From: Lingula anatina | Taxonomy: Eukaryota; Brachiopoda; Lingulata; Lingulida; Lingulidae | Reading direction: 5' to 3' | Length of the DNA stretch: 37,711 nt | NCBI RefSeq assembly: GCF_001039355.2 | Contig: NW_019775643.1 | Coordinates: 123,765-161,475 of the forward strand | In this document: in pieces, positions 21,128-33,900 of the stretch | Layout of the letters: every line of letters starts with the position of its first letter | How positions within the stretch are numbered: the first letter of the stretch is position 1 | Translations under genes and position numbers: made by a program | Notes under the pieces: model-generated | What the model saw: the letters and a program-made list of their open reading frames with translations, nothing else | The model's database searches: none | Told to the model about the DNA's origin: nothing

Positions 21128-23099
21128 GAGGGAGGAGCTAATGCTTGTCATCTGAAAGAATGATAAGACTTTACCGGAAGTTGACTACGCAGAGGACACT
21201 AGAGGGAAGATCGCGGCTGACGAAATATGGAAATAGCAGAGAGGACGACGTTGCTTTGTCACTTAACGGACCAGCTTATTCCAGCATAAAGGGGGCGCCA
21301 GGATGGAGTGATTGAGTGGCTCACCCAGCTGTTACAAATTATCTTCCCGATTGACTACAAGACTGAGTTGCTTAAACATATGTGCGGGACGTTACGAAAT
21401 TCTCTATGAATGAAACATCATGGCCTACGAAGCGTATCACGTTTTCGTGTGCATTTGTAGCGTGTGAGGAGAACCCCCATGTACGGTGACTTTGGAAATC
21501 CGCCAGTCCTGCCATAAATTACTTCTCCAGTGCTCACGCTCAGTATGCATTACAAATGTCGCGTATGCTGCCAACCTGCGCCGGCAGGTCACTCCCCATT
21601 CTCATTGCATGTGGCAACAATTTCCAGTGAATTTGTTAAAATCCTTTTCTCTCACTTTACCGCGAAACAGGATTAAGCTTGAGCGACACGCATACAGTTA
21701 GTTCACTTGTATTTTAAAACCCCAGTTCAGAGTCCACCGCACGTTAATTTCATTTATTTCGCGTCCACGAATGCGACCCAGGAGTGGTCGTTTAATGTAG
21801 TTTAAATTTAGGTTTCTATCACCCGCCATACCTAACAGCAGTGTTACCGAGGTCAACTTTATAGCGACTAGACTGTTTTCACAACGCGCCGATACAGAAT
21901 GCGGTTTACTGTTGGGGCCAAAAAAACAGACACTCAACGAAAAACACATCGTCCTTACCGCAAGAATCGCGACTTCCACAGCGTCCCCATAGCGTTTCAC
22001 TTTACACTGGTAACCAGCTTCAGCTCAAAAACACAACTGGCATCTTTTACTCCCTATCTCTATGTCCAAGCAACACAAAATCGAAACGATTTAACTGAAT
22101 ACAGGTGAAGTCTTTGCCACAATAAAAAGGTCCCCGTAATTTATCCCATAAGTGATTAAGTTCTCACAGTACTGTTTGGGTGACCCGATCAACGCGGAGA
22201 TTATTAGCTTGGGCCATCATTACTGTAATTCATCCACTTTCAATTCTCAATTTTGTTTCAAAACATTTTATCGGCTGTAATAATGGAGGGGTATATTAGT
22301 ATTTAACAATGTTATACGGACAGGAAAAATATTATTCAAAGTGACAAAAGGCTATAATACTTGCGCACGGGACACTGCCTTTGAGAGGTTAAGTTTGTTT
22401 ATACAGGTAATCTTACACACACAAATACGCTTTTAGTGGTTACAACTTTTCTATGTCCTTCTTAGATATTAGTCACTGTTGACACACAGGGGAGTAAAAT
22501 TTCACAATGCTTCCCAAGTAGTTTTTTAATAAATAGCTGGATACGACGTCATTTTTAGGCCACGCCCTCGGAACCGACAGGTATATTACGGCCAAATATG
22601 GTAATAGGACGTCCCATTTCGGATAAATCACTACTTGCGTCATCCAAATAGAGGCATTATTTGAATATGGAATGAATAATCCCATTAGTTTTTTTAACCG
22701 CCTACTTATCGGACTACGACCGTCAAATGTTATTTTTAAAGATACATGTTTTTCAATTCTTATAGCGTTTTTCTAATTATTTCTTTCTCGTTCAATTTTG
22801 ACAGACAGGAGTTTGGGGGGGGGGGGGGAGCGACCTAACTTTAAGTGCCGGTTAATAAAGTCATAGGTACAGGGCAAGACAGTTAATTAACTTTTAAAAA
22901 AGCTGATGAAACTACAATGACGGGTCAATCAAACGATCCCGTGCCAATTGATCAACATTTACCAGGCTGCCGGAGGACATGAAGGGGAACACCCTGGCGG
23001 ACTAAACTGTTTTCTCAGTAAACATAGGATTACCCTTGCCAAAATTGAATCAATTATTTGGTTTCATGTTCGCAAACCGGTCGCGTACGATCACCAGTC
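21128..23099. other. Non-coding, no gene seen
   Basis: The largest frame here is about 100 codons (21698-22000, minus) and lacks any recognisable motif. A run of 14 G lies at 22815-22828. Confidence 0.5.
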
Positions 23100-24060
23100 A
23101 TTTATACACAAGTGATCTTGTAAACAGACACGGTGTCAACCCACCTTTATAATCTCAGCTACCGGTTTCCAAGAAATCTGTCACTTTTTTATATAAAAAA
23201 GGGATACAAAGAAAGAGAAAGAGAAATAAGAAAGAAAGAACAAAAAAAAAAAAAAAGGAAAACGTGGTAGAGTCATTAACACGAAGTTTTCACCACGTAC
23301 GTACAGGAGACTTCCCGCTGGGAAGGCCTCATTTGCTGCTGGTCCCTAAAAAATTAAATTTCGTCAAGCCTGTTGAAAAAAGAAAAAAAAACTCGTGGAA
23401 AAGTTATCAACGCTTCGAGTTTTCGATAAATGTGAACAGGAAGCTTTTCCATCTATTTCAACGATTACGTGACACAGACGGCCATTTTTCCCTACGTTAC
23501 TCATGCGCATTTTAACCCGTTTATCAGCAATTTAGTCCCTTTTACGTCTTGTTATAATCCCCCTCCGGAATCCCACCCAAGTGATATGCTTGATTAAATA
23601 CATGTGATCTTGCAAACAAATATGATGTCACCATTCTTTTCTCACCTACCGGTTTCCAAAAATTCTATTTTTGCCCTCATGGAAAAGAATTTTAAAAAGG
23701 AAAGAGAAAGAGAAAATAGAAAGAAATAAAAAATAAGTGGTAGATGTATTAACACTAAGTTTTCAACACGTATGTACAGGGCACCGCCCGCTGGGAAGGT
23801 CTCATTTGCTGCTGGTCCCTAGAAATCCAATTTCGTCAAGCCTGTTGAAAAGAAACTGATGGAAAATTTATCAACGCTTCGAGTTTTCGATGTGATCGGG
23901 ACACTTTTCCCACCTACTTCAATGATTCAACAGACGACCCATTTTACCCTCCGTTAGACATGTATTTTAACATGTTAATCAGCAACTAACTAAAAGAGTC
24001 CCTCTTACGTCTTGCTATATCCCCCCCCCCCCCCCCAACCCCACCCAAGTGATATGCTTT
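23100..24060. repeat. Tandem duplication, two diverged copies of about 480 bp
   Basis: Copy 1 spans about 23100-23595 and copy 2 about 23596-24060. Shared landmarks in the same order are GTGATCTTG (23112 and 23604), an AG-rich purine run, CTCATTTGCTGCTGGTCCCT (23328 and 23801), ATCAACGCTTCGAGTTTTCGAT, and a C-rich patch ending CCCAAGTGATATGCT (23576 and 24044). Offsets fall from 492 to 468 because the copies differ by small indels and homopolymer lengths. The 83-codon frame in copy 1 is not preserved in copy 2, so the unit is not coding. It is unknown whether this is a satellite seed or a transposon fragment. Confidence 0.9.
24021..24036. repeat. C16 homopolymer
   Basis: A run of 16 C in copy 2 of the tandem duplication, where copy 1 has only an interrupted C-rich patch. 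It shows slippage after duplication. Confidence 0.95.
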
Positions 24061-27000
24061 GAGAAAGGTATAACACACAGCGATGGGGGTTTTAGGTACT
24101 TGACAGGTTCCTTTGCTCTTTTGTCAGAAAAATCTATTGCACCTTGGCGTTATTGCCAAAACCACTGGCGGACTGACATTTAATACAATTAACTGCGTTT
24201 ACCAGCTGACATTTGCCGTTATTTAATTATATTTTCATTGAATACCCTACCTCCAGTATCAGGAAATTCGGTGAATTTCACCAGCCCGATACGCAGTCAC
24301 AGTTTATAATGGAGGTTTTCTTGGGTATTAGACCAAAGGCCATTGGCTACCTCTCCCAGAGGATAAGCGGTCTATTAGCTTACCCCTCCTGTCTCCCAAA
24401 CTTTAAGTTTCAAGAGGACGGGAGAGGCATTTTTCTTTTCACTGCTCTGAGATCTAAGCTACTGGGGAACGCCAAGTAGCTTCTTGAAAGATGGAGACGT
24501 TTGCTGCGTCCCAGTTTTGAACCAGAGAGACCTTTATCGAATTTGCGTAATAAGTGTTAAGTAATAAAAACTACTTTATCACAAAGCAGTTAACTTGTAT
24601 ATAATGGATATTAGTTGCGACAATTAAGTACAGGAGGTGAAAGAGGTGACAAAAAAGTTCTTGAATGTCCTCGATTTTAAAATGATGATCAGTTTCTACA
24701 CAGGATACGTATTATAAAACGTAACGTTATCATCCACTAGTCATTTCCCTTGTCCTTAAAATCCGCGTAACATTATGCCACAACAATGCGGATATTATTA
24801 TTCTTGCAAGCATCCGCAAACTTAAGGATCGATACTTTTTGAAAGGCATTCTGGTAATACTTATACACATGGTAATACTTATACACATTATAGGAAAAAG
24901 GCAGGAAAAAGGGGTGACATGTACCAATGACAAGAGGGTGCTGCTTATTTTTTAATGCTATTGATATTACATTTAACAGGTGGGAAAGAGAGCATTCAAA
25001 ATAATGTACCCCGAAATGATGAAGCTATACAAGCCTCAAACTATAACGCTCTAATGTAAATGTGGAGCTCTCTGGAAGAACTGTTAAACGGTATTCTCCA
25101 TCAGAGGCCTGTTAGCTGTTTACTGATATGAATAAAGGGACTTCTGCAGATATTGTAACTGCTACAACAACTCGTAGAGGGTTGCCCCATGGCACGATCT
25201 CTGAATAACATCGGATCCCTTTTTACTGTCCAAAGCAAATTTTTAAAAATGACTCCTTACGTGGAGTAAAGAACTGTCCGTTTTTTCAAAAATCTTTATT
25301 CCTCTGACGTTGCAAATCTTCAAAGTTTAAATAAATTTTGTCAGTGCTAGACGATCCTAAAACTAAAGGTACCATTTGTATGTCCCTCATATGCCAGAAT
25401 GTACCTGCATTTATAACGCCTGATTACTCAATACTTTTTTCATTTGAACCTTTAAAATATTCATCTATAATTTAAATAGCAAATATCTCGTTCTTTTTCC
25501 TTCAAACAGCCTCTTATTTTACTGCACAGCTGCCAACACGTGCAAGAAATTACTATGTGCACATCCACACGTACATGTATCAAGCCCCATTTCTGTCTTT
25601 TTGAAAACCGGGTGTCTCCAAAAATACCAATCTTTATCGTTATCTACGTTGCACTATGTTGATTTCGTTCAAATTCTTTCAGACTTTCACTACTCTTCTT
25701 ATGTCTATTTTTTAATTTGTTTGTCGACATAAAAGACAATTTAATGGAAAATTCTAAATTATGGTCATAAATAAATAAAAATGCAAATTAAAAAAAAAAA
25801 CAGGTTACTTGTACACATTACCACTTCACCGAAATAAAGCGTGAATGATACGTGAAATGGCAATTGTCAAACGAAATCTGCAGACAAGCAAAAGAAAAAA
25901 AAACCTGGTTACATCAGAAATGGTGCAGTTTAATTACCCCATAATAATACACATTTGCTATCTGATCTATAGCACCAGACATGGGAATTTTGCAATTTGA
26001 AAAAAATATGCAAAAAAGAGAAAGGCACAGATGAAATAACGGAGGCAAAAAATAAACTCCCGTGTTTAAAGTTCGTCACAATCTGTTAAAAACATTTCCC
26101 CCTAAGCGAAAAAAGTGAACGCAGGGTTCAAAATTCCCCAAGCCGATAATCTTCCTCATCATTTCACAGACTAATTGTTTGGACGGGTGATTTCTAATTA
26201 TATAGGAGGACTTCTACAGTACTGTAGGTGACAGCTGAGATTGGAGCAGGAGGAAAACACATCGTGAAACATAAGGACAGTGCGTCCATACTAATAACAC
26301 TTTAATTATGTAACTTAAAGACAAGCATCAAGAAACCCATGGTGACACAGCTTGAGGGAAAGAGGCAGATTATACACCGAGACGTTAAAACGCCTCCTTT
26401 CCTACGGCAGTATCATGCGGTATTCGTGACTCTCTGCAATCAATTTTAAGTGCAGTGTCAAAAAAGTTTTTCTTCCAATTTAAAAGGAAAACAGTTGTTC
26501 TGCATACTTGGGTTAACAAGATTTTAAGCGGCTTTTGTTTTTGTTAATTTGAAGTGTATTTTGGTGCGCCCTGGCGTGGCAGGGTTCCGTTTCTCGCCGT
26601 CTTTGAGGTGATGCTGAAGGGAGTTTCTAATTCTTGCGACTGAACTCGGACCTCAAGTTGAGAAATATGACGGAGAAACTCCCATGAACTTTCTTCAAAC
26701 AATTTAGACACCAAAAGTAAAACAACTGTAGATCCATTCTTAGAAGTCTGGATGAATATTATGTCATTTTATGTCAAGTGCTCTAAAAAAAGGGGGGGGG
26801 GGGCGTTGTTTGGCTTATGGAACATCTCTGTATATTCCTGTAAGTGTGTATAAAACGAAGATTTGCAGCGACATATCCATTTCCAATCAGCATTTTTTCG
26901 CATCGCTTGGTTGATTAGTGGGTAAAACAATTCTGAAAATATCAATAAACACATTAATTAATATGCATCACGAACAAATAGAGAATGAAAAAAAAAAAAC

Positions 27001-28061
27001 GAAAACCATGTCAGAACGGGTCAGTCAGTACCAGTACCAAACTTGACAGGGTAGTGATTTAAAAGTGCCTCCATCCATTTCTGACAATTTCTGACAATTC
27101 TTCACCCGTTCAAACTCTACGTGCGTTATTTTTCAATCACATCACGCAAGGGGTGAGAAAACAACTGGACAATGGTCAAAGAGTTCACAAACACATCTCC
27201 AGTGCAATGTGTCATGCAACGCCCCAGTGAGCCAATTCAACGCCAGACAAACACATTTTGGCGGTGGGCGCGTCCCTTTGTGCCGGGTTAACGCAGCAGA
27301 AGAGCTGTCCTGGGCGGCATTTCAATAACTTGAGAGGGGGACGCACTGTGCAAACAAAACCCACCGAAAAAACTAATTTGTATGAAAATGAGGGACGCCG
27401 AAAAAAAAAGACGCGATCCTATCATGTGTGCCGTAATGTGTGAGGACTTCTTGAGGGTTTTCAATCGTTAAATTGTGAAAGGGTATCCAGTCTTTGTTGT
27501 CTGGGGGACGTATAGTTTTCATGATTAAAGCCAATGATATGTGACTCTGGTATTTCTAGCTCCCCCGTCTGGGTTTCAGTTTGGTCGTGTTATCTGTAAA
27601 CCTGGTGCATACAAAGTCAGTCTAGTTTGCTTCATTAAACTGATGCCCGGTTGCTTTGTATTCTTATCAGCCATCTAGTAGTTGGAGTACCAAAAAACTT
27701 TCAGTATACAGAGAGTTAATTTCGCTTCTTCACCATTTCAATGCATTGACTTTTACTTTAAATTCTTATGGCATGAGTTACAATATGAAGCAGCCAGAGC
27801 TAATACAGTTTGCTCTATCATCTAAGTAAATCAAACACACTACTTGTAGTGTAATGTGTAGGTGAAGGCCCTCTCAGACACAAACACAGTTTTCCATTAT
27901 CATTTCTGCAGTCATCTATTCATACATTCACTATGCAGGTGCAGCCTGATAAATGGACTTTCTTAAGAACTACAGTGATGCAATAAATTGACTTGGGACT
28001 AAGTTCAATGCAAGAAATAAACCCTACTGACAATGTGCGTGTGAAAAAGGGGTTACTGGAT
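24061..28061. other. Non-coding, no gene seen
   Basis: AT-rich sequence with short frames only, up to 88 codons. It contains an 18-bp tandem repeat (24853-24888), a 12-G run (26792-26803) and several A runs. No recognisable protein, RNA or mobile element. Confidence 0.5.
24853..24888. repeat. Perfect 18-bp tandem repeat, two copies
   Basis: GGTAATACTTATACACAT occurs twice head to tail with no mismatch, indicating a recent small duplication. Confidence 0.95.

Positions 28062-28090
<29 letters not shown>
28062..28090. repeat. (CA)n microsatellite
   Basis: About 14 uninterrupted CA dinucleotides, probably variable in length between individuals. Confidence 0.95.
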
Positions 28091-28092
<2 letters not shown>

Positions 28093-29377
28093 CTGCATGA
28101 GCGAACGTTTCTGCATTTACACGCCTTCCGTATCCATATCGAAGTGCAGGGTAAGCCTGAACAACACACTACATAAATCCTGTGTTCTTTTTTTAAATTT
28201 TATTTTGATATTTCAACAATCTGACCATAAGAAAAGTCATCATGACTCTGCCATTTTAACTGCATAATGAAAACTTAATCTTAAATGTTAACTGAGAAAG
28301 TTAAGGTTGCATGTAAGAGTGTATGCTGATTGCATTAACAGTCGTGACATTTGTGATTTGTATTATTATAGGGCCAATGAACACAATTGTGTCTACTATT
28401 ACACACTGTCTGTTTCAAGCATGATTCTTTTTATTCCTAACCCTGTTTTGGATGACAAGTATTTGGGATAGGCATACACAGTATGTTTTACTCTTGAGAG
28501 ATTGAGTCTGACAAACAAACTTAATCTTACATTCTTTTATCACATACTTGAGTTGTGTCAAAGAGATGAGTTTTTCGGTACATAAACAGAAGAAGAAAAT
28601 ATGAACCCTTATTGTGTTAAGCAAACAAAAATATAACAACTACCATGACTTTACTTTTTTCGCTTACAGTACATCATAAGTCAAATGATGATAGTCTTAG
28701 AGAGAGATTAGGGGGAAAATGGCCAACGTACTGACATGTATATACATATCATGTCAATAATCTAAAATACCACAGAAAAGTAAACAGTAATTTATTACCA
28801 ATGTGCATGCAGTATCAAATGCTACAGTTCTAGAAGTAAAAAAATGACATAAGATATACAGCCTGTGGGTGAGAGTCAAACACAGACTGAGGTCGATAAA
28901 TTAAAAGGACGGTCAAATCTGATCCTACACTATAGATAAAATATCGGAGAGATTATCAAGTCATGGGTAGATGTCAAAGTGAAGGTTTTGATTCATTGAG
29001 TTAGATTATTTAAAGATAATGAAAAGATTATTTGTAATACTGGATGGAAATGTCGTGATCTTCATTTCAACATAAGATCCAATATTAGAATTATTCTTTT
29101 AATAATTATGGGAAGATGTCATATCAATATTTCAAAAGTTGTACATTCTACAGCTTTATCTAATACAGTTACAAAAAAGAAAAATTACAAAAAATCTTCT
29201 AGATATCATTATAAAACCTAGTTTCCTTACTCTTACTTATAAAATTACTGTCTTTACAAATTATCGTTATAAATGACCAAGGTTTACACACAATAAGATT
29301 GACTGGCAATATTAATCAGCAGAAATAGTAGTATTTACGAATGAGGCAATAGGGGCATGTTATTTCAAAATATAACA
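28091..29377. other. Non-coding, no gene seen
   Basis: AT-rich sequence with many stops in all frames. The only frame of note is a 74-codon minus frame at 28415-28639 with no motif. Confidence 0.5.
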
Positions 29378-29556
29378 TAGGCCCCATTCAGAATAGGGGG
29401 CTAAGTAGTCAGAGCTTCAAATATGGCAACCCACTACAAAGCTTGCTGTCTAATCTGCTGATAGACACTGAATAGATATCCATGGGGAAGTATTCAAGTG
29501 GGTCGGCCCTATTTGACCCTCGGACTACTTAGACCCCCATTCTGAATGGGGCCTTA
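29378..29556. mobile_element. MITE-like element with long terminal inverted repeats
   Basis: About 179 bp bounded by inverted arms of roughly 50 bp (29380-29432 and 29500-29553) with a few mismatches and indels. The outermost 15 bases, GGCCCCATTCAGAAT, match exactly. The arms extend through CTAAGTAGTC and TCAAATA. The centre is about 67 bp and non-coding. The flank is TA on the left (ATA) and TTA on the right, so the target duplication could be TA or a diverged 3-bp TWA. A GGSCC-type end with a TWA target would suit a PIF/Harbinger-derived MITE, and TA alone would suit Tc1/mariner. Superfamily is inference. The inverted repeat itself is clear. Confidence 0.7.
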
Positions 29557-30737
29557 GTGTCTGTCCATTTGTGTGAACACCTGCAAGATGAGCATCACTA
29601 AGAGTACTTATCATGGAGTCATTACCAGCAAGGGGGCCCATATCGTATATCATAACACTATATTATATGGGCTATCTGATGGCCATATAAAACATTTCCA
29701 GTAATATCAATGAAATTTGCACACAAAGGGCAACAGAAAATATATCAATAAAATGTGGAACATGTGTTAATAAAATGTGTTGCATTAATATTCTGACACA
29801 ATGAAATTTAACAGGAAAACAGGATTGTTGGATGTAAATTGAATAACACCATCTAGAAATCTTTGTAAATATGCATCAGGCTTATCTGCACTGTCTTATC
29901 CATTTATCACGAATATATACAAACTGCAATCAAAAAGGAACACAAAATAGTAAAAATGTAAAAAAAAATATCTGTATATCCATATTGAGCAACAAAGTAT
30001 ATTTTCTTTCAGTTTTTCATTCACAAATATTGAAATTTTAACATGAAAAACATGAAATTACATGACTGCAAATTTACTGTCATCATATAACAGCATACAC
30101 TGGTCAATTTCAATACTTATGAAAAAGTAAATTCCTTTTTTAATTAAAAGGATAACAACTCTTCATATGAGATTCATATTTTACAATAAAAACAATTTAC
30201 ACAACTCACAGAAATATAATAAACACTATTTCACACCAAAACAGCAGTTATCACAATTGATCTAGAATCTGTGCTTGTCACTAGACCATGTGGACCTTCA
30301 TACAGGCCTTATAAATGATAATTGCTGTTTTCTAACCTTAGATTTGGAAGCACAAATGCACAAATTAATGACTCCAACCACGAATTAACTATCCCAACGT
30401 AGAATTATTTGCCACAAGCTTAACATTTCATCATGAAATCAAATTTGGTTAGCTTCCATCTGGGCCTCTAGCTACAAACACAGCCCTCCCTGGAGTTCTT
30501 TCTATACTGAATTTTATACATTCAAAGTTATTCTCTGTTCTTTTTTTATTTTTCTAAAAAGTTTGGTTTTTGTTATAATCATTTAAGAAATTATTACAGA
30601 GGGTATCCATGGTCCAGTGGCAAGCAAATTCCAAAATAATTGTATTAACTGCCATTTTGGTGATAAAATGGAATTTATTATATTTCTACGAGTTGTTTAC
30701 AATGTATTTATTATGAAATACAAAGAGTTGTCATCAT
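29557..30737. other. Non-coding, no gene seen
   Basis: Very AT-rich. A short inverted repeat GCCCATAT/ATATGGGC sits at 29636-29643 and 29665-29672. Near 30141-30200 a segment resembles, in reverse orientation, the 3' part of the tandem unit at 30738 (AAAGGATAACAACT against AGTTGTTATCCCTTT). No coding content recognised. Confidence 0.45.
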
Positions 30738-30990
30738 ATTAACCATTGGTTAGTATGGGAAAATTGTTGTTCACCCCAGAAAAATCTGTATTTTTTTTCC
30801 AAAACAAAGTTGTTATCCCTTTAAGAGATTATTGCGAAAAAATCAAACTTAAAAAAAAACATGAACTCATTTTAAATGTCAGAACGGATTCATTAACCAC
30901 TCGTAAGTATGGGAATATTGTTTACACCGGGAAAATCATTTATTATTATAATTTTTTTCCAAAATGCACAGCTGCTATCCCTTTAATTTA
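30738..30990. repeat. Tandem duplication, two diverged copies of about 155 bp
   Basis: Shared blocks in order are ATTAACCA (30738 and 30892), AGTATGGGAA (30752 and 30906), ACC(C/G)..GAAAAT, TTTTTTTCCAAAA (ending 30804 and 30964) and TATCCCTTTAA (30814 and 30976). Offsets run from 154 to 162. A 97-codon plus frame (30746-31039) crosses both copies and looks internally repetitive for that reason. It is low complexity and I do not accept it as a gene. Confidence 0.85.
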
Positions 30991-33900
30991 CTTTTTAAGT
31001 CAAATGAAAATAATTAAATGTTCTAAAATGAATTTGTAACATTTTAATTTATATTTAAAATGTTTTACGGTCAAAACTGGGCATTTTTGTCAAAAGGTGA
31101 TGTGTAAATTGTACCTACCTTAACTGGAAGTTGGTCTTCTGCTGACACGACTGAACCTGCAGGCAAACTGCCTTCAGACATCACATGAATCGAGAAGATC
31201 AGATGCTATCAAGAAATAATGCTGATTTTTTTCTGTGAAAGGTAAATAGGCTCTTATTATATATCTCACTCTAACAGTAAAAAAACATTAATTTACCAAA
31301 ATAAAAGAGGTTTTTTTATGCTTGCATCTTTCACACTGTATCACGAAGCAACATGGTGGTCTGTTTTGCCTCGCGTTGAAAAGTAACCGTACAAGAAAAG
31401 CTTGATGTCAGAATTGGAATCCTTTACAATTCAAATGAAATGAATGAATATTCAGTTTTCACAAAATGTTTGATAACTGTTTGTGAATTTTAACAAAATT
31501 GTCGCAATCACTGCAGGGATGAGAATCAGATTGGAATGTGTTCTAAACTGGGATGTCATTGTGCTGGTTGAGATACTGTTGTGACATAGCACAACTAACG
31601 CAATCGTTCATAGAGCCTACCATGCGTTGTTCGCTCGTAAGAAATGATGACATTTAAGTGAATCTGGTTACTCAGAATTTTTATTGATAATTATTCTGAT
31701 ATCAGTTTTCTCCAATTTCCACTCAAATAGAGTGTTTTCTTGTAAGATCAGATTCCTCAGTCTCGATATTTACAATTGTGGGGATCTTTTTGCGCTAACA
31801 TTTGGCTCTTGTCTTTTGTACAAAAACGAACAAGGAGACATGCAGATCATAATTTTTGTTGACGAAACAAGACTCTTTCAAGATCAATAAAACATTTTAA
31901 CGCTAAAAGAAAATACGACGAGGGAAGGGCGCTCAAATAAACATGTTCATAAAACGTCCATTTTGGTTGTAATCCCACTTCCCACTTTTTATTTTTATTT
32001 GGATATAAGATGTAATGCTTTATTAATACAATTAGTAATGTCAAAGAATATTAAATGGCGCTTTTGCAATTTCCATGACTACAGAAAAAAATTATTTAAG
32101 ACTACAAGAATATTGACAACATTTTATCTATTGTTCGTAACAATGCAGGATTTGATTTCTTTTTGTACATTTTTTGCTCAAAAATAATTTTGTAAGCAAT
32201 TGTGGATCATTGGATCTTATCTTTAGAATTGTCGTGTTTTTGTATATATAGATCGTAAAACAAATGTATTTAAACAGTTTTATGACCATTATTATTTCCA
32301 ATCTGGTACAAGATGTAGGCCTATCACAAGACCAATGAAAATTTAACACGAGTGATGTAGGCCGATTCCAAATTAAATTATCAACATTGTATTAAAGGGG
32401 CCGCATTAAGATAAACCTTAGATTCATTCCGTAGCTAATCTGCAGGTGAGCGGAACAAAAAGCAACTGAAATGTTCCCAGTATTGATAAGTAGGGCCTAC
32501 GTATGGGGAAATTCGCCGGCACAATCGCAGTAAACCATGAGGCAGTTAAACTCCACATTGTAGTAGGTGAGGGTCTGTCACAATTAAAATCATAAATTAC
32601 ACCCTTATTAGTTTTGATATTTATTACTTCGTAAAAAAAAAAGAAGTGAAACTGCTTCAGAAAAATGCAATTAGATTTTGTGCAAGACAATTTACGCAAT
32701 TTTTGTTAAGTGAGAATCCTGGGTCTTATGCTAGACCAAAAAGCACTTATTCAATTAGATTTTAAACTTGATATTCAAAGAAGAATTTGGAATTTTGAAA
32801 ACGAAACTTAGAAGAGAACAATTTTGTTACCACTAGTGAGTCACTTAAAATTAAACAATGAATCACAATTCTAACAGATAAGCTTTCTCTCTCAATCACC
32901 AAATTGTCTGACGCTTACAATTTGCTAATATTTATTCATCGTTTCTCTAACTGTACATTCACATTATTACCGCGATTTATTGCCAATTTAGCAGAAATGT
33001 AATACCAAGGAGCGAAAGAGTGTCATTCTCCCCATGAATATGTTTTCCATTTTTCAGCACTCCAGCTACTTAGAGGTCTAATTAGCACTTGTAAAGTAAG
33101 GGCTGATCGATGCTCCGCACCGGCTGTTCTGGGGGAATCAATAAAGAGGGTGGAAGACAAGGAAAGAAGCCTCTCTGTATAAACAAGCCTATTCAACGAT
33201 GTTGATGAACTAGCCTGAAACCATCGATCCCCGGCTCCTCCCGCCCGTCCACAATCAATGGCGCAGGTGGAAGACAATACCCGGGATTCGATCACGGAAA
33301 AGCCATATATTTAGTCTTCAATCCAGCGCTCTTATTGGAATATCGACAAAAGTAGTTTTCAAAGGGAGAGCTCTGTAACACTCATTTAAACTTTTTTATT
33401 CTCCTAGGTTGTCTTGTTCAGCAAATTGTGTTCTTTGAGCAATCTCAATCTTCACATTATTCACAGATATGACTCAAGTGAATCAGTAGTTTTCAAACAG
33501 TACTGAACGATTGTGCTTCACCAGACATATATAATGTATATAATCTCAGCGTTTGGAACTTTTACATAGCACAGTTTTTAAAGTTGTTGTATGAGATTCA
33601 AACTACAATACAATAATTAATTAATAATACAGGTTCTTAACACTAGATACTTTATCAACACGTATATAATATATAATTATATAGGTGAATTTTGTGTTTT
33701 GAATATAAGAGAAATAATAATTTTAACACTATCTTACCGCCTACTTTAACCAGGTATCACACTTGTACACGCAAACATCATGAACTTGAATGTCATAATA
33801 TTCTTTCATAAAAAATCAAGTGTATAAGTAACTATACTACCGTGCACACTGTATCCTGAACGTACTACTAATAAAAATACCTGTAAAGAAAGTTGCTTTT

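Noticed and set aside
26603-26683. Interleaved inverted repeats TTGAGGT/ACCTCAA and GGGAGTTTCT/AGAAACTCCC, pseudoknot-like
   Set aside because: Arms of 7 and 10 bp at these spacings are expected by chance a few times in a window this size, and there is no transcript context.
26792-26803. G and C homopolymer runs (also 22815-22828 and 34406-34418)
   Set aside because: Simple slippage tracts with no structure around them that suggests a regulatory element.
30746-31039. 97-codon plus-strand frame with an internal repeat
   Set aside because: The repetition simply reflects the 155-bp DNA tandem duplication. The frame is Lys/Phe-rich low complexity.
33265-33300. Second B-box-like GATCGAATCCC on the minus strand
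   Set aside because: No cloverleaf can be built. The invariant GTTC is not matched.
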